A stretch of 64,000 nt of DNA from Ceratodon purpureus (GCA_014871385.1 CM026426.1:17732183-17796182), one strand, 5' to 3'. Positions 38,228-51,758 are shown, counted from the stretch's first letter. The notes: a model not told the origin generated them from the sequence alone. Numbers and translations: made by a program.

Positions 38228-41200
38228 ATGGGTCACAGCAGGTCTGAGTGGGCCAAGCGGCGTGAGAAGAGCGAAGCACTTCGGGTGAGACGCGATAGAG
38301 AGAGAAGCAGGAAAGTTAGGGCACGGAGTAGAAAAAACCAAGCTGCGCGATCTCAGCAGCAAGCGTGTTTTGATGAGGGTGATGAAGTGAGGGAGTCAAG
38401 ATCGTGTTCCGAGAACTACCGAGTGGCAGTGGCTCGTGATGCTCGCGAGCTTGCTTACACCGTTAACGATTTGACTTCCGGCAGAGGTTTGGAGTATCAA
38501 CGTGCTGTCCTCGAGAAGTTGCTCGAACAACCGTTGCTTCAACCGGCTCTTCCGGCATCTATTGTAAAGAGAGACGAGGGAGTGCAGTGTAGAGTGGTGT
38601 GTAATGGAATCAAAGATGCGTGGTCTGAGTTGAAGTATGGGGTGGGCAAAGACAAGTACCAGGCGCGGAATGTGATTGAGGCAGCTGTTATTTCGGTGGG
38701 AGACTCTAGGAGTGTGCAAGCAGCAGCGCGTTGTATCGGGATGAATCGTCGCACACTGCGGAGGGCGATTCAACGGAGACAATTGTTGAACTCTGGAGAG
38801 AAGGGGGTTCTTTGGGCAAAGAGTGACCGTAAGAGAAGGAAGGATGCTTTGACTCAGCAAACCGTCGATGCTGTTGTTCGGTGGTGGACTGAAGAAACGC
38901 GTGTGAGCCCATCAAAGAAAGACGTGCGTCGCAAGAGGGTTGGAGTCCGACAGTTCATTTCTCACGCAGGCCACTGGCTCAAAGATTCCCAGGTAAATCT
39001 TGATGTCGTAGCGTCATGTGCTGTCTGCATTGGGATGTACGGTATGTTCCTTTGGGGTTGCTGAGCTTTGGTAATTAATTTCCGTATGTGATCTTTAGTG
39101 CATCGTTCAGATTTTCTGCAGTAGTGAGAGATTGCAAGGGTAGTCGCGAGAGGGTAGCCGTCAGAATTTGTTTACAAATGTTTCAGATCGTGCTTTTCTT
39201 GCGAGAAAGCGCTGCTTAAATCGTTGTACCGAGAAAGGAACTCACCGTTAACAAGTTTCGTCTGGGTGTCTTGTCGAAACTCTGTCCTGAGAGTATTAGT
39301 GACTCTGTAGTTTCGGTTCATTGAGTGTACGCTGGGATACTGCAGTAGGACTTCCGGAATGGCCACTACGGATTTGTTCAATGTCGGCTGAAAGGTATCC
39401 TAATTACTTAACCAAGATCCGTTTAGTACTAGAGAGGTGTTTGAGAGTAGCAAAGTCCGGAAGCTAAAGTCCTTGAGGTTTCCTTGATGTCTCGGTCGAA
39501 GTTCAACAGCTGAGTTCCTTAATTCACCCCCTCCTTTTTTTTTCCTCTGTATTTCTCAGTTCTTTCAATTGCGTCATTATTTCCCTATTTCCATATCTTT
39601 ATCCTTGATTTCCTTTGGCTATTTTATCCTTGGATCGTTTTCTTTTTTCCTTCATTCTGTTCCTTTGCATAGTGGTTCGATATGATTTTTTCCTTTAGTG
39701 ATTTTTCATGAGTTCCCGATCTCTCGATTCTAAGAAATGTGGACTTCCTTTAATGAGGCGTAAAATTCCTTTCCTTTAATGTGTCCTTTCGACTGTAATT
39801 GTTTTCATGAATTCCTTCAGTCTCTAACCTTATTCCCTACTGTATTCTACTATTCCGTTATTCCTGGACTGTTTTGTATCGTTGAGTACATGTTTTCCGT
39901 TATTCCTTTCATTAGATCCTTAGATCCTTTATGATTTTCCTTTAATGAATTCGGAAAAGGATCGGAGAGATGTCCTGTCCGGAGTTTCGGTTCTTCCGGA
40001 CTGGTAGCTAACTAACATGGCAGCTTTTTTTTAAAATTTTTTTTTCGGTTTTGTTTTTCATTGTTTGGCTCAGCTGGACTTCTACACTAGTTTCAAAGCC
40101 ACTCACGACCAGCTCAAGGTTTCATTTGTCTCGTTTCGGAGGTTGCGTCCCTTTTTTGTAAGGCGATTACGTGACTTCAATAGCTGCTGCTGCCGTTACC
40201 ATCAGGAGATGGCGGAAATAACTATAGGATTTAACAACATGAGGGCCTCGAAGTTCCACTTTGATGACGATCTACTCTGTTGTAGTTGCGGCTGTGAGAG
40301 CCTCTGCTGTAACATTCTGTCCGGAAGAGAAGTGGAAGGTCCGGTGGTCTGTCAGGTAAACCATCATACCTACCGTCGCGCAACGGAGCTTTGGGAGCAG
40401 AGCCTATGCCCGAGGCCTCCAGGGAGCGAATGGCACGATTTAAAGTGCGTTCTAGGTGAGTGATCTGCGAACCCTCAGCTCAAGGTTTCAATTTCTAGTT
40501 ATCACGTTTGTTGTGCAATTGATTGTAAGCATAAATCTAGGTGATTGTTAGAATAATGGTCGATGGAAGTGAACCACATTAAAGAGTCTGCACCGTTAAA
40601 CAAATTGAGCTTGCTGAACTGTTTTCTAGGAGAGTGTCCACGATGTGGATTTCATCTGATTCCTGTCTGTGAGCAAGAATCTGATCCGACAAACAAGAAA
40701 CTAATGGAGTGGCGCCGATTTGAGAATGTCCCTACGAATGGGAGGACGAAGAAGGGCGAAACGAAAAAATTCATACGACTGGAATACAAGCAGACCACGG
40801 CGCGGTATTTTCTCCAATACGCTGCTTCAGTAATGCCGGGCTTCGTACGTCACCAACACGTCGCACGTTGGCAAGATTCACAGTTTAGGGACAGCTTACT
40901 CAAGCTGCAGCCAGGGGAAGTATTTTCTTTGATTGACTTTGCTGAAAATTACTCATTTAAAGGGCAAGATGAAATTCAAAGCATGTATTGGTACAATTTC
41001 CAAATAACAATTCTAGTCCATATAATGTACACCTTAAACAAAAATTGGAATCCCTGTGATCCCAACTCAAAACGTTTGAAGACAGATTATTTTTATTATA
41101 TTTCAGACGACCCCAAGCATGATTCATTATTTGTGCAGCATTGTCTAACGCTGCACTGGAACATGCTAACGGGGTGGGGAAAAAAACCAACGCGGCACAC

Positions 41201-42517
41201 CGTCTGGTCTGACGGGTGTGCCGCTCAGTTTAAAGGATCAACAACTTGGTTTTACGTAGCCAGGTATGAATTCCTCAGTTCTGACTTTGTTTCGTTATCT
41301 GCTTTTCGCATTTTATTACCTTCTTACGAGGTCACTCCCCTTGGCGACTAGGTAACAGTGATTAAAATGAGATGTGACGACTACATGCTGTAGTTAAGAC
41401 TCAATGACCGTGTGCGTATTATTGTCACATGTTGCAGCTTATTCCAATTTCGTAAAAAATTGACTAACGTGTTGCCTATCCATACAGGTATCCCTCTCTA
41501 ACCGTGTCCGATGACACCCTAGAAGGCTGTGCACTTGATTGGCACTTCTGGGGTACCGGACACGGAAAGGGTCCTCATGACGGGGCAGGTGCCTGTCTGA
41601 AACAGTCCATAAGAAAGGAACAGCTACGCCCCGATTCTAGGAGGTTACATGGCGCAGAAGACGTAGTTAACTACTTGAAGACATCCATGAGCCGACCAAA
41701 TGGAGCATACCCGGGAGCCAGGAGAGTTGTGGACAGGCATTTCACCCTCATCGGCAAGACAGATGTTAGCAGGAGATTGATGATGGGATGTGCGACAGTT
41801 CCAGGTAGCCGAAGTATGCACTCCATCCGGAGTGTGGGTCCTCAAAATAACGTGCTTCTACAGGTCAGGGATTTTTCCTGCTTCTGTAATTACTGTCTTC
41901 ACAGCGAAGATGACTCATGCACTAATGCATCGTTTGTGAAGCCGTGGAGGGTTTGTACACTGGTGCCCACTTCAACTGACGAGGCAATACAGGAAGACGA
42001 AGACCTGGAACAGGATTGGGTGGTACAGGATGATAGCAATGATATTGCGTTGGGTCTAGAAATTGGCGACCACTTTGCAATTCTCGCGGACCCTGACGAC
42101 CTGCATTCTAAGGGAGCAGAATTTTTTGTACTCATCTGTACTAAAAAGATGTATGTAGTGGAGGAGGAACAGCTTACGGACGCATGGGGCGGTGTAGTCG
42201 AGAGGACTGACGAAGTGGTCGAAGGTCTATACTACGAGCAGCATGGAAAAAAGCCTAACTCGTATATCTTGCTCGAGGCAGCTGGGCCAGCTAGGGTCTA
42301 TTCCCATTTAGTGTGTGCGAGTAAGTTTTCCATGAAGTTAGCTAGACACAGGCAAAAATCTAACAAATCTGTGTATTCCCTAAGCGATGCCGCGTGGGAT
42401 AAAATAGCACGTGTGCTTCGAGATCGGGAGCGTGTTGCCGCCTTAGAGTCTGACGACGAATTAGGCACAGATGAAGACGATTTAGAGACGGAATCCGAGT
42501 GCAGTGATTCAGAATAA
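38228..42517 (+). CDS. Intact four-exon DDE-type transposase-like protein
   Basis: Exons 38228-38992, 40074-40455, 40630-41263 and 41488-42517 join in perfect phase (0, 1, 2) into 2811 bases, 936 residues, ending TAA. The N-terminus (about 1-60) is strongly basic. Residues about 150-180 (SVQAAARCIGMNRRTLRRAI) look like a helix-turn-helix. Residues 293-390 are Cys/His-rich and probably bind zinc (CCCRYH, CCSCGCESLCC, CPRC). The core has DFAENY (485-490), ISDDPKHD (540-547), SDGCAAQF (576-583) and GTGHGKGPHDGAG (616-628). These motifs occur together in an expanded animal and plant transposase-like family with an RNase H-type DDE core; the superfamily name (possibly Sola or Kolobok-like) is uncertain. 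The C-terminus is acidic. With no stop or frameshift it is either a recent active copy or a domesticated gene. Confidence 0.7.
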
Positions 42518-44255
42518 TTTTGAAGTGGACATGTAACATGAGGTACCAAGTTCTGATATTTATATTCCTGTGTTAGTGAATCTTGTTTTGTTGGTTGTGA
42601 ATGAGTTGTTATACGACAAAATGATATGCTTACTATGTCATCGACTTTCCTGTAGCTGTAAATTGATTCAGGTATTTCTGAAGTTAAGAAGATTGAAAAA
42701 TGATTCTGGAGTGTTGAGCTAATGGTGTTGCATTGCCTGCAGAGGAGCAGTCTGATTGCAGGAGTAGTTTCAATAGCGCTTTGGTGGCCTAGTTGCGGAG
42801 AAGTTCAATTTTCTTTTAAAGTAGGTTATTCAAGCATTTTTTATTTTGTCTGTATTTGCTACTATGTCTTTAAGCATGCAAATGCGTTGTGGACATTTCA
42901 GTCTTGTGTAATGTAGTTCTGCTTCGTACTATAACTGTTATGTTGATGTGTAGTTTCACCTTCTCTAAACCGTGAGTGAAGATCTCTTAGCTTGTGCACC
43001 TCCTTTTCCATTTAGTTTCTGAATTTTTCCTTTGGATTGTACTGTATTTCTGTAAGTTTCTGTTTTTTCTTTTGATTATATTCTGTTTGATTGTACTCAC
43101 TGTTGCTCTTTTCAAGGCCTTATTATGCACGCTCCAGCTGTTTATTTTGAGCAAAGTATGCATATTATCCGTTTGTTTGTAACTTAATCTAGTTTCTAAA
43201 TTTGGATGTGTATGACCAGCTTGATTGGACATGGCAGTACGCAGCAGTTCTGAATGGAGGAGCCTCTGTACACGAACAGATTCCTCAAAATAAAGAAGCC
43301 TGTTAGTGGTTAACCAACGCATAGCGAATTCGAAACGCTCTGTTTCTAGATGGCAATTATGTCAACATGCGTGCTGTAAGTTTCTGAACTTGGATAATTT
43401 GGCTGGTATGAATTCCTCAGTTACTGTATGTAGATAATGTGTTTAGTCAATGAATTTACATACCTTAGAGAATCGAAAGCAAAGACAATTTTCAGTTCTA
43501 GCCTTCAACATGTTACTTAACTATATGTAGAGGCATCTGTTTAGTGGCCCTACGACTGTATTTTTTTGCAATTGCCACCGCCAATTTCAATCTGTGAACT
43601 TTGTATGTGCAGGTCAAGGACAAGCGCATAGAGCTTGTAGAACTGAAGTCTACTTTTGTTTGAAGGGCGTCTGATTTTCTGTCTAAGTACTTCTCTAGCG
43701 TAGTTCTTTTCATGATCAGTTAGTACCATGTTCCTTAGCATAACAATAGCACAGTGTGTTAACGCACTCCCCCGGTTTCCGATAAATCTCTCTGAATGTC
43801 CACAACGTTCTCTGTATTTTATTATTTACTAGCTTCAGTTTGTAGGACATCCTTGGTTTTCAAGTGTAATCACATCGTCTGTAAACCATCCTGCTTTTAT
43901 GTCTTTTATATCCGCATCTAGTGCTGCAAGTGACTACCTGTTCTCGGATCTCCTTCGAACTCAAAGTCTTCAAAATCTCGAAGTTCATTGCACCTGCGTA
44001 GACCCAATGAAAACTAATGATCGACAAGTGTTTCTACGGAGTTCAGCTGCGTAGACCCAATGAAAACTAATAACCAACCCCCGAATACTCTTAGTTCTCA
44101 CCCCTGTCGTTGCCTTCATTTCATCTTCATGGCAAATCTGCAGAAAGTACCACAACTTAGAGTCAAATACGTATAAATTAAGAACAATAGCATAAGTCAG
44201 ACTGGAAATTGTAGCATGTGTTATTAAAGGAATTTGTGAAAGGAACTATACATAC
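42518..44255. other. Intergenic, no supported gene
   Basis: T-rich sequence at 42950-43200 and several short frames on both strands with no family resemblance. A 25-bp direct repeat (CTGCGTAGACCCAATGAAAA plus CTAAT) lies at 43994-44018 and 44048-44072. 3' exons of the minus-strand gene ending at 44256 may be hidden here but were not identified. Confidence 0.4.
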
Positions 44256-45998
44256 CTGATCCGTTGTTGAAGATGAAATGTTTCTCCAGTACCCTGTGAG
44301 CCTTACGCCCTTCTGTAACATTGTCACAGACACTTTGCAATCCAGATAACGCATCATTTTCTTCCTTCGCAGCAATCTCCTGCTTCTCTTCTGCGCATTT
44401 CAAGGCAGTCTGGGCGTAACGAACTTCACCTTGAGTCTTATCATCGTTGTTGTCTAGAAGAGCTTGTTTTGCTTATAGCAGTTCCGTGAACAGGGCAGCC
44501 TTGGTGGAGAATGCAAATGATCTTTTCTGTTTGGCACCGTCGTACGCAACCAGAAGCTTGGCTTTACGAAGCTCAAGGTTGGAGAGAATACCTTCACGCA
44601 TCTTCGGAATGTCACGTGCAAAATGCATCAAAGCACCCATAACTTCTCGCGGATAGGATGCTTGAACTGGGATCAAACCGACATTGGCGGGTCTGCGTAG
44701 AAATAGAACTTATTAGCTCAGTACTAGATAAGAAGTCAATTCATGATTCGAGCAAAATTCAAAAGTATGATGACGGAAGTGACAACAAGCCTGTGCACAA
44801 TTAAAGAAAGCTGCCATCTCACCCGGCAGAATTGGTCTCACTCGGCTTCTGTGGTGGCTCTACCGTGTCATTTGCCATGCGGTTGGGGGGTGTTTGGACC
44901 TGTGAAAGGGTCGTGGGAGTGGATGTGGTCCCAACTTCAATCCCCATCTGAGCTCTAGACATTGTAATTTTCGGTGCTTCCACATAAACCGCTGACTTCC
45001 GTCTTTTCTTTTTTATCTGTAATTCCGCTGTTCTCGGTGTAGCTGTCTGAGGAGCACGAGCGCTCTTCAAGCTTTAATTTACGCGTAGACCGAGTTTCAG
45101 GTCTCGACGTGTGAAGAACCTACCAAGATAAAGAAAGAGAATAGTCAAATTCAGTTACTGTCCAATTTCTCTAACTTGTAACAACCTCCTACAACAAGTA
45201 GTTACGGTTACCAAGAACTTTCAAACACATTAACTTCAGCAACCCCTAGAAACTCTGATTCAGTATAGTGCAAGCAGCTGACTTCAATACCAGTGGGCCT
45301 TGTAACCTCAATACAACTACACTCACAACTAGAATACCCCCCACGGCATGCCGAACTGTACATGTAAGCTACGTACGACTTATGCAGATCCACGGAATCC
45401 CGTAAATCTTTCTAAGAATTCAAGTGGCTAGGCTCAGATGCATCAATCTAGACAAAGCATTCAGAGAAATATAGGTCAGAATGAGCACATGTTCAGGGGA
45501 CAGTAGAGACCTTCGAATTGGTCGAGAGCCAGCAGATTTCGGAAAGTGATAGTTTGTGCCAACAGGCAGACCGGTCGCGGTGTCTATGGTCACAGACGGG
45601 TAAGCCCAAGCCCACAGAGGATGCACTTGCTTCACTCCACGTGTGCGGCTGTAACGGTTGATGGTGCGACTCGCCAACTCGGCCCAATCCACCTCCTCTC
45701 CGGTCTTGTACTCGTATAGAATAGCTTGAGCAAAGCTATATCCGAAGTCGTTGTTTGGTGGTTTCTCCACCTGGTGAACTCGAAGCCATATCCACTGAAG
45801 TCTTTCGTTGAAGAACGTTGTGTTAGCATTTAGTCTGTAGCCATTGTTAGAACGATCTCCCGCGTATACAAACATCTGGCGGCATTCTTCTTTGCAGACG
45901 TGCTCCTCAGTCAGAGATCCACCGGGGACGAGTCCATTGTCGTTAAGCTTGCAGACGTACTTGAACCAACCCTTCTCTAGATAATAAAACGTCTCCAT
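44256..45998 (-). pseudogene. Unknown coiled-coil protein, paralogue of the RING gene at 48-52 kb
   Basis: Minus-strand exons 45511-45998, 44823-45071 and 44256-44692 join in consistent phase (AG|C, GG|A). The first begins METFYYLEKGWFKYVCK and holds a domain with SFAQAILYEYKTGEEVDWAE. The second has a basic patch (IKKKRRKSAVYVE). The third is a helical, Lys/Glu-rich coiled coil (MRWEG-type heptads; EVRYAQTALKCAEEKQEIAA). TAA at 44473-44475 lies in the third exon, after which the same frame stays open for about 72 codons to a donor (GATCAG|GTATG), so CAA-to-TAA decay is likely. The (F/Y)-SFA...VxWAxxA segment recurs in the gene at 50.3-51.8 kb. No function is known. Confidence 0.5.
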
Positions 45999-48338
45999 GA
46001 TCCTGATTTCTGGAAACCTCGAAGTTAGCTGTGAATGACCTGCTGTGCAAAAGCCACTGTTCAGCCTTCTATGTCAATACCAGTGTATGTAAATACCTTA
46101 GAATAAATACAAGTCGAATACTTATTCAAGTAAAGGAATCTGGGAGAGTCCGGAAAAATAGAAAGGACTAAAAAACCTAGGTGATAACAGACAAAAGGAA
46201 TGGAATAAAGGAAATTGGGATAGTCTGGAAAAAAAGTAATCGGGAAAGTCTGACTATGGAACTGACTATGGACTGAACAATTTAAATTTCTAATTCACCG
46301 AGGCTTGCGGGTTCCGAGAGAACCACTGCCAGCTGCTCATAGTGGCCAAATAAAAAGAACACGTCTAGCTCATAGCAAGGATCTGATCAATAGTACGAGC
46401 ATTAACTTTCACGGAATCCGCAAATCTTTCTACTGGACAATGAGTTTATGGTGCTCAGCATATGAAGTTGCATGTCTAAGAGAAAACAGAGCATAAATCG
46501 AGAATGTGATCAGTCAATGACATCAATCAGATATGGCAAATTGGCGCATCATTCAACATGAACAACAAGCCCGGGAATGGAGTCCAGCAACTGGAATGGA
46601 AGCGGACGTCGTAGACAGTTGAAGATACAGCTACTCTAAAGTACACCGCCGAATGAATATCCTGAGCAACATCATAGTGCGACAACTCACCGGAAGGCGG
46701 GAAAGGCGAGGAGCACTTAGGCAATCAACAATGTGGCGGCAGCAGCAGCGGGGCTGTCGGTGCGCCACACTCGCAGAAGGCGGGTTCCTCCGAACTTAGC
46801 AGCGATGGTAACGTCGCAAGAGATCTGCGCTAGCGGCAGATTTACCGAATCTACACCATTTCTTGCATTCACTCAAGAGCTCAACTCATCAGCACCGACA
46901 ATGAAACACACAGTTTGTGAATTACGAACTCTGCCCCAGAAGTTTGCACCAACACTCTGGGTTTTAAGTTCATAAACCAATAAGTATTGTAACCTTGCAT
47001 TACGAGCACAATGCTTGTTACAATATATGACGCGGGCGGCCTAGCAAACTGCGGTACTTACACAGAGTGTCGCCCCGGATACAACTCACGACACAGTTAG
47101 TAAGCATGCTAAATCCAGCAACTACCAACACGCTAACACTCCCTCTCCTACCAACACTCTAATGGTCCCTCCCCATGCCATACACCATAGCCCTCCCTCG
47201 TAGGTAGTCTATTCCCATCTAGATGTCTAGCCATAATGGCATCGCCCACTCATGACTCGGTGCCTTAGCTTAAGACATCACTTCCATTGAACAAAATTCC
47301 GGCTGGACGAGACAGACCAAAGAGTAGGTACTAATCAACCTTAACTCTTCATTTCAGCAGGGGGGCACTAGTCTCTACAGTACGGATTCACGAGAATGTT
47401 ATGGTCGCATGTATTCACGAGAAAATTACTACAGGGCCTCTTTTTATTGCTGCAGCGAGGCCTTGTCCGCCTGTCTTTCGCATGTTCAGACATAATGATA
47501 TATAAATATGGAGGCTCACATAAGCACTTGCCTTTTGAATCATCTCGCTGTGTTAACGGGCCTGGTATGTTGTTTGAAGCAGCTGAAGACCTAGAGCACT
47601 TGAACTCTTTCTAGCTTCAGCTGCACATCAGTTGCTAACTAGATGCAGCTACACATGTTGGCTCTTACTACTTTGTTTGTCATGGCTAGGCTCCACATTA
47701 AAACACTCTTCCTGGGACGTGCAGATTCAGAAATGACGCACTAGATGAAGGTCCATTTGGAAAACCCCTAGACCAGTACTGATAAGCAACTGATTAGCAA
47801 CGCGTACGATCCAGTCACACCCTTGGTCTTCTATGTGAGTTTTTCTGTATGTGACTTGCTGAAATGTGTTACGAGTTTTGTTTAACAAATGACCTTACAC
47901 AAGATCTATTTCTTATGATAAAACTCATAATCATCTCACATTATTAACAAAATCTCGACCCCTAATCACTAAAAAGAATCTGAAAAAAATCACTTATTTT
48001 GTGTAGATCATGGAAACAAGACTAGGAACAACAAAAATGAAAGGCGACCACCACACACTGTAAACCAAATCAACGTTGTGACCCTTAAACCTAGGTAATC
48101 AGATGAAACGTATGAAAAAAACTAAACCAACGATAGATATAATTTTCGGAAAGATACATAGCCGGCAGAAATCCACCACGGCACTCTGATTGCTCAAAAT
48201 ATCACACAGTGCAACTGGATGGAATAACAAATAATCCTCAAATCTCAAATCACCTTATAACTCCTACTTTTCTAACTGAACATAAGCAATAGAATTTGAT
48301 GAGAGAGCGTCCGTCAATCCTACCCCATTCCTGCACAA
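45999..48338. other. Intergenic, one shared repeat segment; no supported gene
   Basis: 46167-46236 is closely related to 49797-49866 (both contain AAAACCTAGGTGATAA and AAAGGAAAT), so paralogous non-coding sequence is shared by the two minus-strand genes. 46530-46980 has open frames on both strands without resemblance. 47000-48300 is unremarkable. Confidence 0.4.
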
Positions 48339-51300
48339 TTACATACCCCTGAATTTCACAGGAACTGTCTCTTGAACTTCGCGACGTCTTAGAGTGCTCC
48401 ATAGTTGCACTACTTTTTGTAATGCTATTGTCGTTGAAGCTGGATCAGCAGGTATCTTTGTTGCAGGTGTAGCACCCTTTACATGCTTCTGACCTTGCAA
48501 CTTGGAAGCACTAGGGGGGCGACCCACATTTCTTTTCCGCGGCTTTGGAGCGGGTTCGATGTCAGTAGCTCCACCCGTCCCCGACATATCCGCACCCGGT
48601 ACAGGTCCGAGAATCTCTTCGGCGGCCATCTCCATTATCTTCTTAAACTTCTGCATGTGGCCAGCTGTCGAATGCTTAGATCGAGTACGTTTGCGCCCCA
48701 CGCCCCCTGATTCCAACTCCGCATCTATTCCCCCTGACTCCAGAAGTGTCGAGACAGCTGAAAATCGCTTAGAATTTCGAGGTCCGGGCGTGGCAGGTCC
48801 ATCAGACTCCTGTTCACTCTGATCCTCTTCAGCCTCCTCAATATGTTGCCGTGATTGTGTTCCCCCGTTACGAAACTCTTCAGGGCCACACCACTTCACT
48901 AAGCCATTATCAGTGTCGCTTCCAGAGCTCAAATCCTCAATACAAGCATCTAATTCATCCTCTCTCCCCTAGGCTACAGTGTTGTCAAAGTCTTCGACAT
49001 CCTCTTTCGATGGTTCTACAATCTAGTCAGTGTTTCTCTCGACGCGATCATCAGTTAAGTCCAGCAAGGGGCTCGCCGTTGACTTAATGTTGTTACGCCC
49101 CCATCCTGTAACACGGCCAGCGCATACTGGACAAGATTGGAGCCCTTGGATGCAGACGAGGCAGAACACGTCATGCCCGCAAGCCTGAGCAGAAAACAGT
49201 CCATACATTCTCCAATGTTAACAATCCACCAAAAATTTAAACAAACAGAGCACACGGTATGAGAACCTTGTCCAAGCACAATGTCGCATGCACTTTTCAC
49301 CATCAACAAATCCAAAGTGAGATGAAAAAACCGGGAATATTACCTTGATATACACAGAGGCGTCTTTTGTTTTGCATACTTCACATGTTGGGGTGGAGGC
49401 TGCTTTCTCAGCCGGCTCCACAAAACACAGCTGCTTAGAAGTAACGTCTGTTTGACTTGATTGGGACAGAGGCGTGATCTTCTCGGGACTATCTTTCCCC
49501 CATGACGAAGTCGGCGATGTCGTAGCATCGGTTGTTGCTCCTGCTACAAAACACCAGCACAGTGAACATCTCAACTGCATCGACAAAGCAGATGAAAGGA
49601 ATAAAGAAAACTTGAAGGCATGAAAAGCAAAAAGGAATCATGAAAGGACTGAAGGGAAACCTAAAGTTTAGGAAGGGCGATTCTAGAGGATTAAAGGAAA
49701 GTGGGAGAGTCTTGAAAAAAAGGACTAGAAAAGGACTGCTTGATGAGTGAGAAAAGGAACGGAATAAAGGAATCTCTGAGAGATATGAAAAAAATAGAGG
49801 ACTTAAAAACCTAGGTGATAAAAGACAACAGGAACGGAACAAAGGAAATCGAGAGAGTCTGGAAAAATAAAAAACTAGAAAAATGAACGGTGATAAAGGA
49901 ATCTGAGTTTGGAAAAAAGGGAAGTACTAAAGAACAAGGAAAATAAAAACAAGGACAGGAAGGAAATGCAGAATCACGAGGATACAGAGTTCAAACAAAA
50001 GGAAAGACGGATTACCCGCATTCTAAGTTATAGGCAAGGAAGAACGCAACACAGTTTCGGAAAACTTCAAAGGAAAATGAGGACGGAAACGCGAGACAAA
50101 GGATCTCCGAACAGTTCTCTACAATCAGTTAGTATACTAGAAAAGACAACAGGAAACTCTAAACCGGAATATACAAACCGGAAGCAAAAGATCTTGGTCA
50201 TGAAGTAAAAACACAACAAAAGCGAAGGATCAGTTACGGCAAGAAAACAGAACCGGGTGCACAAGCACGACTGGAACAGGAATCACAGGCAAAAAAATCC
50301 GGACGCATTGCACTCCAGAGAGTTACCTGATCTTGTGGCTTCACTGCTCTTTCCGGCAACCTCCTCCTTCACAGACCGCATGAACTTTGTAGCAACGTCC
50401 AGACGAGCACTAGGTCGAATTCCTAGTGCTGTCAAAGTCTTTGCCGCAAACGGCTCGTGGTAATCGCCAAAGAGACACACCTCTGCCTTCTGAGCGTACT
50501 CGTAAAGACAGTAAGGATGATACGTGTGACCGCATGCTAAAGATGCATAGTCGAAACACTCGTACCATAACGAACAAACAGGACAAGCGTTAAGAGTGTG
50601 ATTCTCGGAAACAAGCAGTTGCGGACTACTTTCAAGGGGTCGAGGATACAAAGCAGCGCCGTCACCAACATGCATCCTACTCAACTGTTCTCGCATTGAC
50701 ATCAGTACACTCTCTAAAGATGATACCCTTGTCTCTATCATGGCATTCTTCTCAGAGCTTCTTAGCACCATACAGTGCAATTCTTTGATCGCTCCATTAC
50801 AACCTACTATCGCCTCGCCGCAAAGCCGGACCGTCAGTTGATCAGAAGCCTTACTGAAAGACAGTGCGTCCCTCTCTGATAAGAGCTTAGCAATTTCTTC
50901 TTTAACTACGGAGGTTTTAGTGGCAAGGTCACTGTTCTGCTCAAACTCTACAAGGTTACGTTTCTTTGCTTCTATAGAACACTGCAATGGAAGCTCCTCT
51001 TCACTCAACCGCTCGAGCCGCATTTGAACCTCACCCAGCATAAGCTCCCGATCACCTAAGAGCAGTTTCTCTCTTCGAAGTTTATCTTCCAAGGCTAACA
51101 ATTCAGCACGACTTTCGGCCAACTCAGTCTTGCTCTCTTCGGCTATTACTTCGTGGTTTTTAATGGCCCTCACCATGCTCTCAATCTCGTCTCTCCCCCA
51201 ACACGGACCACAAACTCCTGACCTACCCTTATTGCCTTTCTTGGCCATGGCTACGCCCTCAGACTTCACAATCTCCTCTGATTTCACAGAAAGTGTAAGC

Positions 51301-51758
51301 GACTCTGGAAACCCTAGGCCCTCCTTCCCTACGGTACATCTCTTCTTGCCAAGAACAGACACAAAATTTCCCTTTCTCTCATCACCCTCCCTCTCTCTCT
51401 CTCTCTTCTCCTTCCTATCCTCGGACTTCCTCCTCAACGCCTCTCTGACCTTTCTCCTCTCCGCGGCGAACTGCGCCCAGTTCACATTTCGCCCCAATGA
51501 CATACAAATCAAACCCCTCGCAAAAGAAAGGGTTATCTCCTTGTTGGGGGGTTCATCAGTCTCATACACTCTGCGGTAGAGACTTAGAATCTGGGCTTGT
51601 TCCTCATCCGAGCACTTTGCGGTATACTTCCACCCCGATTTCGAGCTCTTGGGGCCGAAGTAACTGCACACAGTCGTCTCCGAAACTTCCTCACGGATGT
51701 CACTTATTAGGAGGTCCCCTGTGGGAAGCCCCTCGCAACTATACCGAGACTGTGCCAT
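48339..51758 (-). pseudogene. Unknown gene with coiled coil, two RING-like modules and AT-hook; two in-frame TAGs
   Basis: Exons 50327-51758, 49344-49543 and 48339-49184 (minus strand) join in phase (TCA G|CA, then phase 0). Exon 1 (477 codons from ATG 51758) has an N-terminal domain with SFARGLICMSLGRNVNWAQF (about residue 80), a Glu/Arg-rich basic stretch and a long coiled coil (about 195-380). It ends with a RING-like module C-x2-C-x13-C-x-H-x2-H-x2-C starting at residue 392. Exon 2 ends CEVCKTKDASVYIK and exon 3 starts ACGHDVFCLVC followed by CPVC, together a C3HC4 RING typical of E3 ligases. TAG at 49023-49025 and 48969-48971 follow. The same frame then runs on for over 200 codons with acidic stretches and an AT-hook (KRNVGRPPSA). 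Both TAGs are one step from CAG. Confidence 0.55.
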
